DNA from: an uncultured Candidatus Melainabacteria bacterium
GTDB taxonomy: Bacteria > Cyanobacteriota > Vampirovibrionia > Gastranaerophilales > Gastranaerophilaceae
Assembly: GCA_934718085.1 (NCBI GenBank)
Contig: CAKUZL010000004.1
Location: forward strand, 1-64,000
Length of the DNA: 64,000 nucleotides
Direction: 5' to 3'
The notes under the pieces are model-generated. The model was not told the origin of the DNA and ran no database searches. It saw only the letters and a list, made by a program, of their open reading frames with translations. This document shows positions 17,136 through 25,837 of this stretch, one piece after another. Both the position numbers and the translations under genes were made by a program. Position 1 is the first letter of the stretch; every line of letters starts with the position of its first letter.

Positions 17136-17430
17136 ACGAAAAATCAAAACCATTCCGACTAACCCCAAAAAAAAGCTCATATAAAAGGTTTTCGTTCCCA
17201 AAATTCTTTTCGGACATCCGACACCGCAAAAGATTGAAACTTGTCTACACCACCAACAATTGTACACAACACACTTGTTTTCCTCGGGAATCCTCGGGAA
17301 TCCTCGAATAAACCCTTCGAAAGAACTGCTCGGAAAACCCCGAGATATATTAATATTTATTAATAAATTTGTTTTTATCAAATATCCGGAATATCATAGT
17401 TAATGTAGGGAATTTCAGGTTTTAAGCTTT

Positions 17431-18984
17431 ATGTACAAAAATAAAAAAATACTGATACTTGACGATGAAAAAATAGTAACGTCCACGTTGAAAACGCTTT
17501 TGGTGTTGGAGGGCTTTACAGACGTAAATCTTTTCAATTCGCCGGAGGAGTCACTCGAGTTTTTGAAACTTCAGAGACCTGACTTAATAATTTCGGATTT
17601 TATAATGCCGGAGATGAACGGGCTTGAGTTTTTAAAACGTGCAAAAGCAATGTATCCCGACGTTTGTATGATGCTGCTGACGGGTTATGCCGACAAAGAA
17701 AACGCTCTTAGGGCGATAAACGAAGTCGGGCTTTATAAATACATCGAAAAGCCTTGGGACAACGACGATTTGATAATAAACATAAAGAACGGAATCGAAA
17801 AAAGCAAGCTGGTAACGGATTTAAAAGATAAAATTGCGGAGCTTAACCATGCCAACGAAGAGCTCGAAAAATATTCTCAGAAGCTTGAGGAGATGGTGGA
17901 AGCGAGAACGCGCAAAATCGAGGAGACAAGCGAACAACTGAACGCCGTCATCAAAAATTGCGCTGACGGAATTATGTTGTTGTCAAAGGATTTTCAAATT
18001 TTGTCGGTAAACGATGCGACGGAAAATCTTTTCGGACTCGGACGCGAGCTGATAAAGCAAAAATCGCCCGACGAGCTGATTTGCGACGCCGAAGGCAAGC
18101 CGTTTACAAATGCGGTTAAAACAAAAGAAACAAGCGAAAAAATCATCGGCGGACTTTATGCGAAAAATATCGTCAACGGAACACAAATACCGATAGAAAT
18201 AAGCCTGGCTTTCATCGAGAAAAACGATTGTTTTGTTTGCGTTTTGAGAGATATTACAAAAGCAAAAGAAATCGAAAAATTGAGGGAAGACTTCATCGCA
18301 ACGTTAACTCACGACCTCAGAACGCCTTTGCTTGCGGCAATTCAGACGCTTAAATTTTTCAACGACGGTTCGCTCGGAGAGCTTACGGAAAAGCAGGGTA
18401 TGTTGTTGAAAGCGATGGCGCAAAGCAATAAGGACATGCTGGGGCTTGTAAACGCACTTTTGGAGGTTTACAAATACGAATCGGGTAAATCGGTGTGCGT
18501 AAAAAACACTTTTGCCGTAAACGACCTGATAAACGGATGTTGCGACGAAATTTCATCGCTTGCGTGTGCTAAACAAATCGAGATAACAAAAGATTTGGAT
18601 AAATCGTTCGAACCTGAAATATACGCGGACAGAAGCGAGCTCAAGCGGGTTATAATAAATCTTTTGGGCAACGCCGTTAACCATACTCCCGACGGCGGAC
18701 AAATCGTCGTAAAAACGAAGCTGACCGACTCTGATTTTATGTTTTCGGTAAAAGACACGGGCATCGGAATTTCGGGCACGGACACTTCAAAAATATTCAC
18801 AAGATTTTCGGGAGTAACGCAAAAGACAAACTCCGTAGGGACGGGGCTTGGACTTTATTTGTCGAAAAGGATTGTCGAATCGTATTCGGGCAAAATTTGG
18901 TTTGAAAGCGCAAAAAACAAGGGCAGCGAATTTTTCTTTTTGTTGCCTGACGTAATAAAATCGAAAGTCGGAGTTGAGGCATGA
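17431..18984 (+). CDS. Response regulator / PAS / histidine kinase hybrid
   Basis: 517 residues in the order receiver, coiled coil, PAS, kinase. The receiver (1-125) has acidic residues in LDDEK, phosphoacceptor Asp56 in SDFIMP and the KPW lysine. A coiled-coil linker (125-170) leads to a PAS-like sensor (about 172-275). The HisKA domain has His294 in THDLRTPL, and the HATPase has N414 (NLLGNAVNHTP), DTGIG and GTGLGL. No membrane helices, so it is cytoplasmic. With the receiver at the N-terminus it probably takes a phosphate from another kinase or acts in a relay. The next gene, overlapping by four bases, is its probable output regulator. Confidence 0.93.
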   Translation: MYKNKKILILDDEKIVTSTLKTLLVLEGFTDVNLFNSPEESLEFLKLQRPDLIISDFIMPEMNGLEFLKRAKAMYPDVCMMLLTGYADKENALRAINEVGLYKYIEKPWDNDDLIINIKNGIEKSKLVTDLKDKIAELNHANEELEKYSQKLEEMVEARTRKIEETSEQLNAVIKNCADGIMLLSKDFQILSVNDATENLFGLGRELIKQKSPDELICDAEGKPFTNAVKTKETSEKIIGGLYAKNIVNGTQIPIEISLAFIEKNDCFVCVLRDITKAKEIEKLREDFIATLTHDLRTPLLAAIQTLKFFNDGSLGELTEKQGMLLKAMAQSNKDMLGLVNALLEVYKYESGKSVCVKNTFAVNDLINGCCDEISSLACAKQIEITKDLDKSFEPEIYADRSELKRVIINLLGNAVNHTPDGGQIVVKTKLTDSDFMFSVKDTGIGISGTDTSKIFTRFSGVTQKTNSVGTGLGLYLSKRIVESYSGKIWFESAKNKGSEFFFLLPDVIKSKVGVEA

Positions 18985-19631
18985 AAAAAATCAAGGTATT
19001 GTTGGTTGAAGACCACACTATGACAAGGCTCGGACTGAGAATGGTGCTCGAGCGCGAGGATAATATCAAAATTACAGGCGAAGCTTCGGACGGAATAAAA
19101 GCGGTCGAGCTTGCGGGCGAAACAAAACCCGACGTAATTTTGATGGACATCGGACTTCCGTTTATGGACGGAATCGAGGCGACTTCGACGATAAAGAAAA
19201 AATATCCTGAAATCAGAGTTTTGATTTATACGTCACGAGAAAACGAAGACGACGTATTTTCGGCACTTTCGGCGGGAGCGGACGGGTACATAATGAAAGG
19301 TGCGGAAGAAGACCGACTTATTACGGCGATTACGGTCGTTTCCGAAGGTACGGCATGGCTCGATCCTGCGATAGCAGGGCTGGTTTTATCGAACGTCAGA
19401 AAGGAAAAAGCTCGGCCCGAAGTGAGCGAGAACGATTTTAATCTTACGGGAAGAGAGTGTGAAGTTTTGGCACTTATCGCGGAAGGACTGGACAACAAAC
19501 AAATAGCCGAAAGGCTTATCGTTTCTTTATCTACGGCGAGAGCGCACGTTCACAACATTTTACAAAAATTGTATGTAAAAAACAAGCACGAAGCTACGGT
19601 AAAAGCATTCAGAGAAGGACTCATAAAATGA
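18981..19631 (+). CDS. NarL/LuxR-type response regulator
   Basis: 216 residues. The receiver domain has the acidic pair in VEDH, phosphoacceptor Asp56 in LMDIGLP, a Thr-Ser pair in YTSRENED and a Lys in YIMKGAEE. The LuxR-type helix-turn-helix (about 150-215) has LTGRECEVLALIAEGLDNKQIAERLIVSLSTARAHVHNILQKL. It is a DNA-binding output partner of the kinase in the same transcript. Its stop overlaps the start of the exported protein (ATGA), so that protein is the third member of the unit and perhaps its sensor accessory or a target. Confidence 0.94.
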   Translation: MKKIKVLLVEDHTMTRLGLRMVLEREDNIKITGEASDGIKAVELAGETKPDVILMDIGLPFMDGIEATSTIKKKYPEIRVLIYTSRENEDDVFSALSAGADGYIMKGAEEDRLITAITVVSEGTAWLDPAIAGLVLSNVRKEKARPEVSENDFNLTGRECEVLALIAEGLDNKQIAERLIVSLSTARAHVHNILQKLYVKNKHEATVKAFREGLIK

Positions 19632-20758
19632 ACTTCAGGACGGCGATTGCTGTATTTTTGTGCGTAATTCTCGCAGTACCTTGCGGTGCGGCGTTTTTCG
19701 AACAATATCCGACCGGTGCGACTAAAGATGCAAAGGAAGCACCCGCCGAGCAAATCGAGGTCGACAAATTGCCCGACATTTTGCAACCGTTTCCCGAAAC
19801 CGAAAAAGAGCGAAAAAAACGCGAAAAAAAAGAGTTGAAAGAAGCGAAGCAAAATTCCGGAAACAATTTATACAAACGGAAAAAGAAACAAAAATTTACG
19901 TATGACGAAGTAAAACGAAAGAATACTGCGCCCAAAACGCTTGAAGAATACTACAAAATGTCGCGGGACAAAAAACGCGAAGAGCTTGATTTTCCGAGCG
20001 CAAAGGTAAAGCCGGACGAAAAATTGGAGCCGCTTCCCGCGCCCGGATTGCGATTGGTGAAATACAACGACCCTCCGGGGTCACACGAACCCGACACGAC
20101 AATGCTGACGAAAAACAAAATCGCAAGGTCTCAGGGGATATTGTCGCCGGACGGACAAAGGATTGTTTATACGGAAATTTACCTGTACCCGACAACAATG
20201 CAGGCGGCGTCTAGCTTGAGAGTCTACGCGGCGGTCAAAGGTTCGACAAATATTGAAAAATTGAAGTACGCAAATACCGCGCTTGCGTTCGGAAAACCGC
20301 TTATATCCGTAGGAACGGACAGACTTTATAAATACGAACGTCGGGTACTGGTGCCGCTCGACTGGTCGGAAGACGGTACGAAATTTGCGGTAAAAGAGAA
20401 AAAAGGATCAATTGAAGGTCAAACCTGGCAAACCGACATTCACGTATACGATTTCAACACGGGGAAAGCAATAAAGCTTTCGGCGCTGCGCGAAGCAATC
20501 AGGTATTATTGGAAAACGCAAAAAGATATCGATTTAATCGATAATCTTTGGGATATCTACCCGCTCGGCTGGTCGGTTCAAAACCCGGACAGATTGGTCT
20601 CGTACGCCTACGTGTACGACAAAAACAACGGAACTCCGAAATTTTTGGGAACCTGGAGTATCGATTACAAAAACGAAAGTCCCGTTCTCGAGTCGTTGAC
20701 GGAAACAAACTTTGAAATCAGTACAAACGGAATGATTTTAAAATTCAAGAAAGAGTAA
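19628..20758 (+). CDS. Exported protein with TolB-like propeller segments
   Basis: 376 residues. A signal peptide (MNFRTAIAVFLCVILAVPCGAAF) is followed by a very charged Lys/Glu-rich region (about 60-140, KERKKREKKELKEAKQ). The C-terminal 240 residues contain ILSPDGQRIVYTEIYL and DWSEDGTKFAVKEKKG, which look like blades of a PD40/TolB-type beta propeller, but the number of blades is too few to be sure. Translationally coupled to the response regulator. It overlaps the convergent TIM-barrel gene by 14 bases. Periplasmic location inferred; function unknown. Confidence 0.85.
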   Translation: MNFRTAIAVFLCVILAVPCGAAFFEQYPTGATKDAKEAPAEQIEVDKLPDILQPFPETEKERKKREKKELKEAKQNSGNNLYKRKKKQKFTYDEVKRKNTAPKTLEEYYKMSRDKKREELDFPSAKVKPDEKLEPLPAPGLRLVKYNDPPGSHEPDTTMLTKNKIARSQGILSPDGQRIVYTEIYLYPTTMQAASSLRVYAAVKGSTNIEKLKYANTALAFGKPLISVGTDRLYKYERRVLVPLDWSEDGTKFAVKEKKGSIEGQTWQTDIHVYDFNTGKAIKLSALREAIRYYWKTQKDIDLIDNLWDIYPLGWSVQNPDRLVSYAYVYDKNNGTPKFLGTWSIDYKNESPVLESLTETNFEISTNGMILKFKKE

Positions 20759-21533
20759 GTTTTCTTTCGATGTTCGAGAAGTACTCCAAACTATCGACAA
20801 GTTCGGATTCGTCAAAGATTTCAAAAACAATGTTCGGAGAGAGATTTTCGTCGAGCAGAGTTTTTATGACAAATTCAAAATTAATTGAACCGTTAGTCAG
20901 CCCCGCGTGGTCGTCGTTTGTTTTAAAATTGTTGTGAATGTGCATGTGATGCAGCTTTTGCCCGTAGCACATTATCCAGTCCGAAACCTGCATAAGCGAA
21001 CACAAATTAGCATGCCCGGTATCGAGAGTAAATTTCAAATACGGCGAATTGACGGTTTTGACAATTTCGACCAAAGTGTCGGGCTCGCGTTCAAGAACAT
21101 TTTCGATTGATGCCGTAATTTGGTATTTTTCAAGTTGTTTGACAAAATTCGCCCAAAAAGCAATCGACCCGTCAATGAAATTTTGGCGGGAACCATGATG
21201 TTTCGTGGCTTTGTTGCCTGAATGGAATACGATTGTTCGGGCATTGATTTCCAAAGCCGCCCGCAACGACTGTTCAAATCGCTTTTTTGCAATTTCGCGG
21301 ATTGCACCGTCGCGACTCGCGGGGTTTAAATCCGAAAACAAAGCGTGCAAAGAAACTTCGCCGTCGAAATTTTTGACGGCGGATTTCATATCGGATAAAA
21401 TCGCTTCAAAATCCGTATTAATTCTCGACATCCCCGGGAACCTGCTTATTTCAAGATTTACGCCCAAAGATTTTGCAAAAGCCACAGCGTCGTTCAAATT
21501 TTTTTTAACGGAAGAAGTGATAAATTTTTTCAT
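20745..21533 (-). CDS. Sugar phosphate isomerase/epimerase-like TIM barrel
   Basis: 262 residues of the AP endonuclease 2 / xylose isomerase-like superfamily. Metal-binding positions are suggested by VSLHALFS, IVFHSGN, SIENV, KFTLDTGHAN, HHMHIHNN, and a C-terminal VFEIFDE. The family includes sugar isomerases, IolE/IolI-like enzymes and endonuclease IV; the sequence does not carry enough of the Nfo signature to call a nuclease. It starts one base after the mgtE stop, so it is co-transcribed with mgtE, though no functional link is obvious. Confidence 0.85.
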   Translation of the reverse strand: MKKFITSSVKKNLNDAVAFAKSLGVNLEISRFPGMSRINTDFEAILSDMKSAVKNFDGEVSLHALFSDLNPASRDGAIREIAKKRFEQSLRAALEINARTIVFHSGNKATKHHGSRQNFIDGSIAFWANFVKQLEKYQITASIENVLEREPDTLVEIVKTVNSPYLKFTLDTGHANLCSLMQVSDWIMCYGQKLHHMHIHNNFKTNDDHAGLTNGSINFEFVIKTLLDENLSPNIVFEIFDESELVDSLEYFSNIERKLTLS

Positions 21534-21534
21534 T

Positions 21535-22902
21535 TTATGCCAACTTTACCAAATAAATACTAACAAGAGAGAAATATACAGCCAACCCCAAAACATCGAT
21601 GGTTGTTGCAATTACGGGTCCCGAAGCAATTGCGGGGTCGACCTTCATTTTTTTCAGGACGAACGGCGTAACCGCGCCCAACAAAGTAGCCGTCGCCATA
21701 TTTATCGCCATAGCAATTCCGACAACCACACCCAACGCGAAATTATCCTGCCGCTGCCAGGTTACAAGCGCGACAAGAAGCCCAAAAAATGTTCCGATAA
21801 ACACTCCGACGCGCAGTTCACGCAAAATGTGAAAAATAGCCGAATTCAATGAAACTTGCCCCGTCGACAAACCGCGAACCATAAGGGTGATACTTTGAGT
21901 TCCGATGTTTCCGCCGAGACCCGCCAAAAGCGGCATAAATATTGCAATAACGGGCAATGCGTTAAGAGTGTTTTCAAAACGCCCCGCGACACTTACCGCA
22001 AGAAATTCTCCGATAAGAGTTATAAAAAGCCACGGACACCTTGCCCTGACCGCATCCAGAGTCGACCCGTAAATAATTTCGTCCTCGTCGACAACACCCG
22101 TGTTAATCCCGGAAGACGCGTAAAATTCTTCGGTCGTTTCGTCTTCTATAATGTCCTGAACGTCATCCCACGTAATCATACCTTTCAGTCGTCCGTACAG
22201 GTCAACGACGGGCAAAGCGGAATATTGGTACTTTGTAAAAATATCCGCGATTACGTCCTGAGGATCGTCGATATGAAGCTTCACCAGGTCTTTTGTCATA
22301 ATGTCTTCGACTTTGGTCTTGTACGGCTTAGTCAAAAGCGCACGCAAGCTTATAACCCCGAGCAAGTGCTTCTGATTATCGGTAACGTACAAATAATAAA
22401 GCTCAAACTCGTCTTTTTCCGCCATAACTTTGATGAACGACAGAACGTCTTCGACGCGCATGTCTTTGTTGACGGTTATGACGTGAGGAGTCATGATACC
22501 GCCCGCGGAATCCTCTTTGTACGCAAGCAGTTCCCGAATTTCGGACGAAACCTTTTTCGGCAGTTTGTTTAAATACGCCTCGGTATCATCGTCTTCCATT
22601 TCGGCAAAAACGTCCGCAACCTCGTCGTGAGGCATTTTCAAAATAAGTTTCGCGGCGTCTTCTTCTCCGATTTCCGAAAGCAGTTCAACCTGAAGTTGCG
22701 GAGTCATATACTCGAGAATTTCGGCAGCTTTGTCGTCTTCGATTACGCGAAAAGAAGTCAGTCTGTCTTCCGGAGAGAGTTCGCGCAAAATTTCCGCCAA
22801 ATCGGCACAGTGATAACCGTCCAAAAGCTCCTCGAGCGACGAACGGTTTCCGGTTTCGATTATTTCGTGAATTCTGTTTGAGATATTTTCGAGATTAAGC
22901 AT
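21535..22902 (-). CDS. mgtE: Magnesium transporter MgtE
   Basis: 455 residues, the standard MgtE length. The N-domain (about 20-125) consists of superhelical repeats such as LSPEDRLTSFRVIEDDKAAEILEYM. Two CBS domains (130-250) include SAGGIMTPHVITVNKDM and VEDIMTKDLVKLHIDDPQDVI. The membrane domain (285-455) includes LLAGLGGNIGTQSITLMVRGL, and Asp436 in TTIDVLGLAVYF is the expected pore Mg2+ ligand. The cytoplasmic domains sense Mg2+ and gate the channel. No M-box riboswitch is visible: the upstream gap is 93 bases and filled by the glgA terminator and a TATAAT-like promoter. Confidence 0.96.
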   Translation of the reverse strand: MLNLENISNRIHEIIETGNRSSLEELLDGYHCADLAEILRELSPEDRLTSFRVIEDDKAAEILEYMTPQLQVELLSEIGEEDAAKLILKMPHDEVADVFAEMEDDDTEAYLNKLPKKVSSEIRELLAYKEDSAGGIMTPHVITVNKDMRVEDVLSFIKVMAEKDEFELYYLYVTDNQKHLLGVISLRALLTKPYKTKVEDIMTKDLVKLHIDDPQDVIADIFTKYQYSALPVVDLYGRLKGMITWDDVQDIIEDETTEEFYASSGINTGVVDEDEIIYGSTLDAVRARCPWLFITLIGEFLAVSVAGRFENTLNALPVIAIFMPLLAGLGGNIGTQSITLMVRGLSTGQVSLNSAIFHILRELRVGVFIGTFFGLLVALVTWQRQDNFALGVVVGIAMAINMATATLLGAVTPFVLKKMKVDPAIASGPVIATTIDVLGLAVYFSLVSIYLVKLA

Positions 22903-22944
22903 CGCGCACTCCCGACAAAATTATATACCAAACATTTTTTCACG

Positions 22945-22977
22945 AAAAAACATCCCGAAAAATTCGAGATGTTTTTT
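22945..22977 (-). terminator. Rho-independent terminator after glgA
   Basis: AAAAAACATC and GATGTTTTTT arms with an inner CGAA/TTCG pairing give a long hairpin ending in T on the minus strand, 20 to 50 bases after the glgA stop. Confidence 0.8.
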
Positions 22978-22995
22978 AACATTTTTCTAAACAAT

Positions 22996-24438
22996 TTACA
23001 AAATACTTTTGTACATATCGAGATATTGTTTTGCGCTCTTATCCCAGGAATAATCGTAATTCATGGCGGATTTTCGCATAGCGTTCCAAGTATATTTATC
23101 TTTGTAAACATTTATTGCGCAATAAACCGCCTGCATCATGTCCCAAGAATCGTAACGCCAGAATTTGAAGCCGTTGCTGTTGTCGAGAGGATATCCGACA
23201 ATTGTGTCGTCAAGCCCGCCCGTAGCACGTACAACGGGTAAAGTTCCGTATTTGAGAGCAATCAGCTGACTCAGACCGCAAGGTTCGAATTTCGACGGCA
23301 TTAAGAAGATATCCGCACCGGCATAAATTTTATTTCCCAATTTTTGGTTATAACCTATATAAACTCTGATATTCGAGGAAGTTCGGGTGAGATAATCGAG
23401 ATATTGTTCGTAATCGTATTTACCCGAACCCAAAACGACAAGTTGTGCGTCCATGTTTCTCAAAGCATGCTCCGCGCCGTAGAAGAGCTCGATACCTTTT
23501 TGTTCAACCATTCTTGAAACAAGCCCGATAACGGGTTTTTCCGGATTATATTCAAGGTTGAATTCTTTACATAAATCTTTTTTACAATCTTCCTTGCCTT
23601 TCATGTTTTTTACGGAATAATGTTTGACAATCGACTTGTCTTTTTCGGGATTGAAAACATCGTAATCCACACCGTTTAAGATGCCTTGAATTTTATTTGA
23701 ATTATACCTCAATGTATAATCCATGCCTTCGCCGTACTCGCCGGTCAGAATTTCGCGGGCATAATTCGGGGAAACCGCGATAATTTTGTCGGAGTAATTT
23801 ATGGCACCCTTCAACCAGTTAAGCATGCCGAAGTGCTCCAACCCCCACGAATGGAAAACATCGCAAATGTACATATTCGCAAAATTCAAAATATCGTAAT
23901 CGTAAGTGCCCTGATAAGCCAGATTGTGAATCGAAAAAACGCATTTCGTGTTTTTGAAAAATTCGTCGTTTCGGTATGTATTTTTAAGATAAACGGGAAT
24001 CATCGCTGTATGCCAGTCGTTCGCGTGAACGATATCGGGTTTGAATCCCAATTTTTTGGCATATTCCAGGCATGCCAGAGAAAAACAGATAAAACGTTCC
24101 TGTTCGTAGCGTGTATCGATGTATTTCGGGTAAACTTCACGAGTACAGCCGAAATATCGGTAATTTTCGACAAAATACACGTCAACGTTCGAGCCCGGCA
24201 GTTTCGTCGTCCGCAAAGTAAAAATAAAACGAGCCGTTCCGAACCCCAGTTCCATACGAGAGCCCGGAACCTCCTTGATATGATATTTTTCGTTATCGAT
24301 AGACCCGATTAACGGTGTAAAAACCTTTACGTTACACCCTTTTTTCTCGAGCTCTTTGGGCAAAGCTCCCGCAACGTCGGCAAGCCCTCCTACCTTAGTA
24401 AAAGGTGCCGTCTCAAATGCCGCAAATAAAATATTCAT
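22996..24438 (-). CDS. glgA: Glycogen synthase (ADP-glucose type)
   Basis: 480 residues, GT5 family, adding glucose from ADP-glucose to alpha-1,4-glucan. The N-terminal substrate loop is KVGGLADVAGALPKEL (usually KTGGL), followed by HANDWHTAMIPVYLK and a C-terminal active-site loop FEPCGLSQLIALKYGTLPVVRATGGLDDTI. Preceded by GGAAGGG and 16 bases after ruvA, in the unit TPR protein - ruvA - glgA. The GH57-type enzyme at 46791 and pgi at 38091 fit a glycogen-storing organism. Confidence 0.95.
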   Translation of the reverse strand: MNILFAAFETAPFTKVGGLADVAGALPKELEKKGCNVKVFTPLIGSIDNEKYHIKEVPGSRMELGFGTARFIFTLRTTKLPGSNVDVYFVENYRYFGCTREVYPKYIDTRYEQERFICFSLACLEYAKKLGFKPDIVHANDWHTAMIPVYLKNTYRNDEFFKNTKCVFSIHNLAYQGTYDYDILNFANMYICDVFHSWGLEHFGMLNWLKGAINYSDKIIAVSPNYAREILTGEYGEGMDYTLRYNSNKIQGILNGVDYDVFNPEKDKSIVKHYSVKNMKGKEDCKKDLCKEFNLEYNPEKPVIGLVSRMVEQKGIELFYGAEHALRNMDAQLVVLGSGKYDYEQYLDYLTRTSSNIRVYIGYNQKLGNKIYAGADIFLMPSKFEPCGLSQLIALKYGTLPVVRATGGLDDTIVGYPLDNSNGFKFWRYDSWDMMQAVYCAINVYKDKYTWNAMRKSAMNYDYSWDKSAKQYLDMYKSIL

Positions 24439-24454
24439 GAATTACCCTTCCGTA

Positions 24455-25054
24455 TTATTGTGCCAAAAATTTTAACGCGTGAGCAAGAATCTCTTCGTCG
24501 GAATCGATTTGTACGGGAAGCGCAGCCAAAGCGTTTTTGATTTCCTCTCTCGAATATCCCAACGTAGAAAGAATTTCCGCCGTTTGCGCATAATCACCCG
24601 TTTTATCGGATACGACCGAATCTTTGCAATCAAACATATTTTTATTTTTTAATACCTTATCGTAAAGTTCCGTAACAATTTTTTTAGCCGACTTTTCACC
24701 GATACCTTTTGTTCTCGAAAGCGTTTTATAATCGGAGTTTACGATAATCTCGATAAGGTCTTCGGGCGAAAATTCGTCGATTATTGCAAGCGCGGCTTTC
24801 ACTCCGACCCCGGACGCGGTTTGTAAAAGTTCGAACATATCTCGCTCGAGTTTACCGAAAAACCCGCAAAAAGACATGGAATTTTCGCGATGAATTAACG
24901 AAAGATAAACGGTAACATCTTCGTCGTGAGGCGTCTTCAAAGTTCTTTCGGATGTTCTTATCAAATATCCGATACCCGCATTTTCGACTGTCATAAAGAC
25001 ACCGTCGGGAAGCTTTTTAGCCTCGATTAATTTGCCTTTTACGTAATCGTACAT
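24455..25054 (-). CDS. ruvA: Holliday junction DNA helicase subunit RuvA
   Basis: 199 residues. The N-terminal OB domain (MYDYVKGKLIEAKKL) is followed by two helix-hairpin-helix motifs (LLQTASGVGVKAALAIIDEF and LSRTKGIGEKSAKKIVTEL) and a short C-terminal domain III (about 155-199, TLGYSREEIKNALAAL) that contacts RuvB. It binds four-way junctions as a tetramer. GGAGGG precedes the start. No ruvB or ruvC is adjacent. Confidence 0.95.
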   Translation of the reverse strand: MYDYVKGKLIEAKKLPDGVFMTVENAGIGYLIRTSERTLKTPHDEDVTVYLSLIHRENSMSFCGFFGKLERDMFELLQTASGVGVKAALAIIDEFSPEDLIEIIVNSDYKTLSRTKGIGEKSAKKIVTELYDKVLKNKNMFDCKDSVVSDKTGDYAQTAEILSTLGYSREEIKNALAALPVQIDSDEEILAHALKFLAQ

Positions 25055-25103
25055 ACACCCTCCGATTAAAGGATATACGAAAAACGAATTTTACACAAAT
25101 TTT

Positions 25104-25694
25104 TTAAGAATCTTCACCGAACTTATTGTAAATATCAAGCATTTTTTGAACCTGCTTCGGCTTATTGAGCTGTTTATAGGTCAAAGCAAGGTTGTAATAA
25201 TAATTTTTCTTTTTCGCATCGTACGTAATTGCCCGCATAAACGCCTTTTTGGCATAATCGTACTCTCCGAGCTCATAATAAGCACACCCGAGATTGTACC
25301 ATCCTTGCGGGAATTCGCGATAATACTTGACCGCCGCCCGATAATACGAAATCGCGGTATTATATTTTTTTTGTTTAAAATTTATGTTCCCCAAATTGTA
25401 ATATGCTTTATAATACTTGGGATCGGACTTTAACGCCCGCTGCAACAAATAAACCGCATCAAGACTTCTTTCGTAATCTTCCGTAATATTTGCCGCAAGC
25501 AGCCACAACTCGGCATCGCGCTTTTCCTCGGGAATAGAAGATATCACGGCGTAAGCCTCTTTCAGATTATTCGCGTTATACAAAGCAATCGCTTCGAGCT
25601 TTTGCGAATTGATTTCCGACTCACTCATCGAAAACGCGGGAATTTGCGCCAAAACCAAAAATAAACCGATTAAAATATTTCTCAAAATTTTCAT
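25104..25694 (-). CDS. Exported TPR protein
   Basis: 196 residues. The signal peptide (MKILRNILIGLFLVLAQIPAFS) is followed by four or five tetratricopeptide repeats, clearest at YYKAYYNLGNINFKQKKYNTAISYYRAAVKYY and GWYNLGCAYYELGEYDYAKKAFMRAI. TPR proteins of this size act as periplasmic scaffolds; no partner is indicated by the sequence. First gene of the TPR - ruvA - glgA unit, 49 bases before ruvA. Confidence 0.9.
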   Translation of the reverse strand: MKILRNILIGLFLVLAQIPAFSMSESEINSQKLEAIALYNANNLKEAYAVISSIPEEKRDAELWLLAANITEDYERSLDAVYLLQRALKSDPKYYKAYYNLGNINFKQKKYNTAISYYRAAVKYYREFPQGWYNLGCAYYELGEYDYAKKAFMRAITYDAKKKNYYYNLALTYKQLNKPKQVQKMLDIYNKFGEDS

Positions 25695-25779
25695 AACTAC
25701 ATTATAACCGCTTTCGAGAAAAAAATACTCGAATCATGTAAATTTTTGTAACAAAATCGGCAATTTTTCCGGTTTTTAA

Positions 25780-25811
25780 GCAAAAATAAAAAGTAAATAA
25801 CGTTTATATAA
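25780..25811 (+). promoter_or_regulatory. Two-box promoter of the 25838 gene
   Basis: GCAAAAATAA, 14 bases, TTATATAAC, then AAGAGAG. The spacing is identical to the 9218, 10360, 39336 and 61758 elements. A second GGCAATTTTT lies 21 bases further upstream. Confidence 0.65.
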
Positions 25812-25837
25812 CAAGAGAGTTTTAAAGGAACGGCAAA

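Larger units (their letters stand above)
16896..17430. other. 535-base intergenic region with promoter and terminator
   Basis: An AT-rich gap between the radical SAM gene and the sensor kinase. It contains a near-consensus promoter (16907-16935), a candidate small RNA, a terminator (17109-17135) and short direct repeats of TCCTCGGGAA near 17281-17300. The minus-strand 128-codon frame at 16995-17381 is Cys/Phe-rich, runs across the terminator and has no homologue that I recognise, so it is not called. Confidence 0.6.

Noticed and set aside
16995..17381. 128-codon minus-strand frame with a hydrophobic segment
   Set aside because: It crosses the terminator hairpin, is Cys/Phe-rich and lacks a ribosome binding site. 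I cannot support it as a gene.
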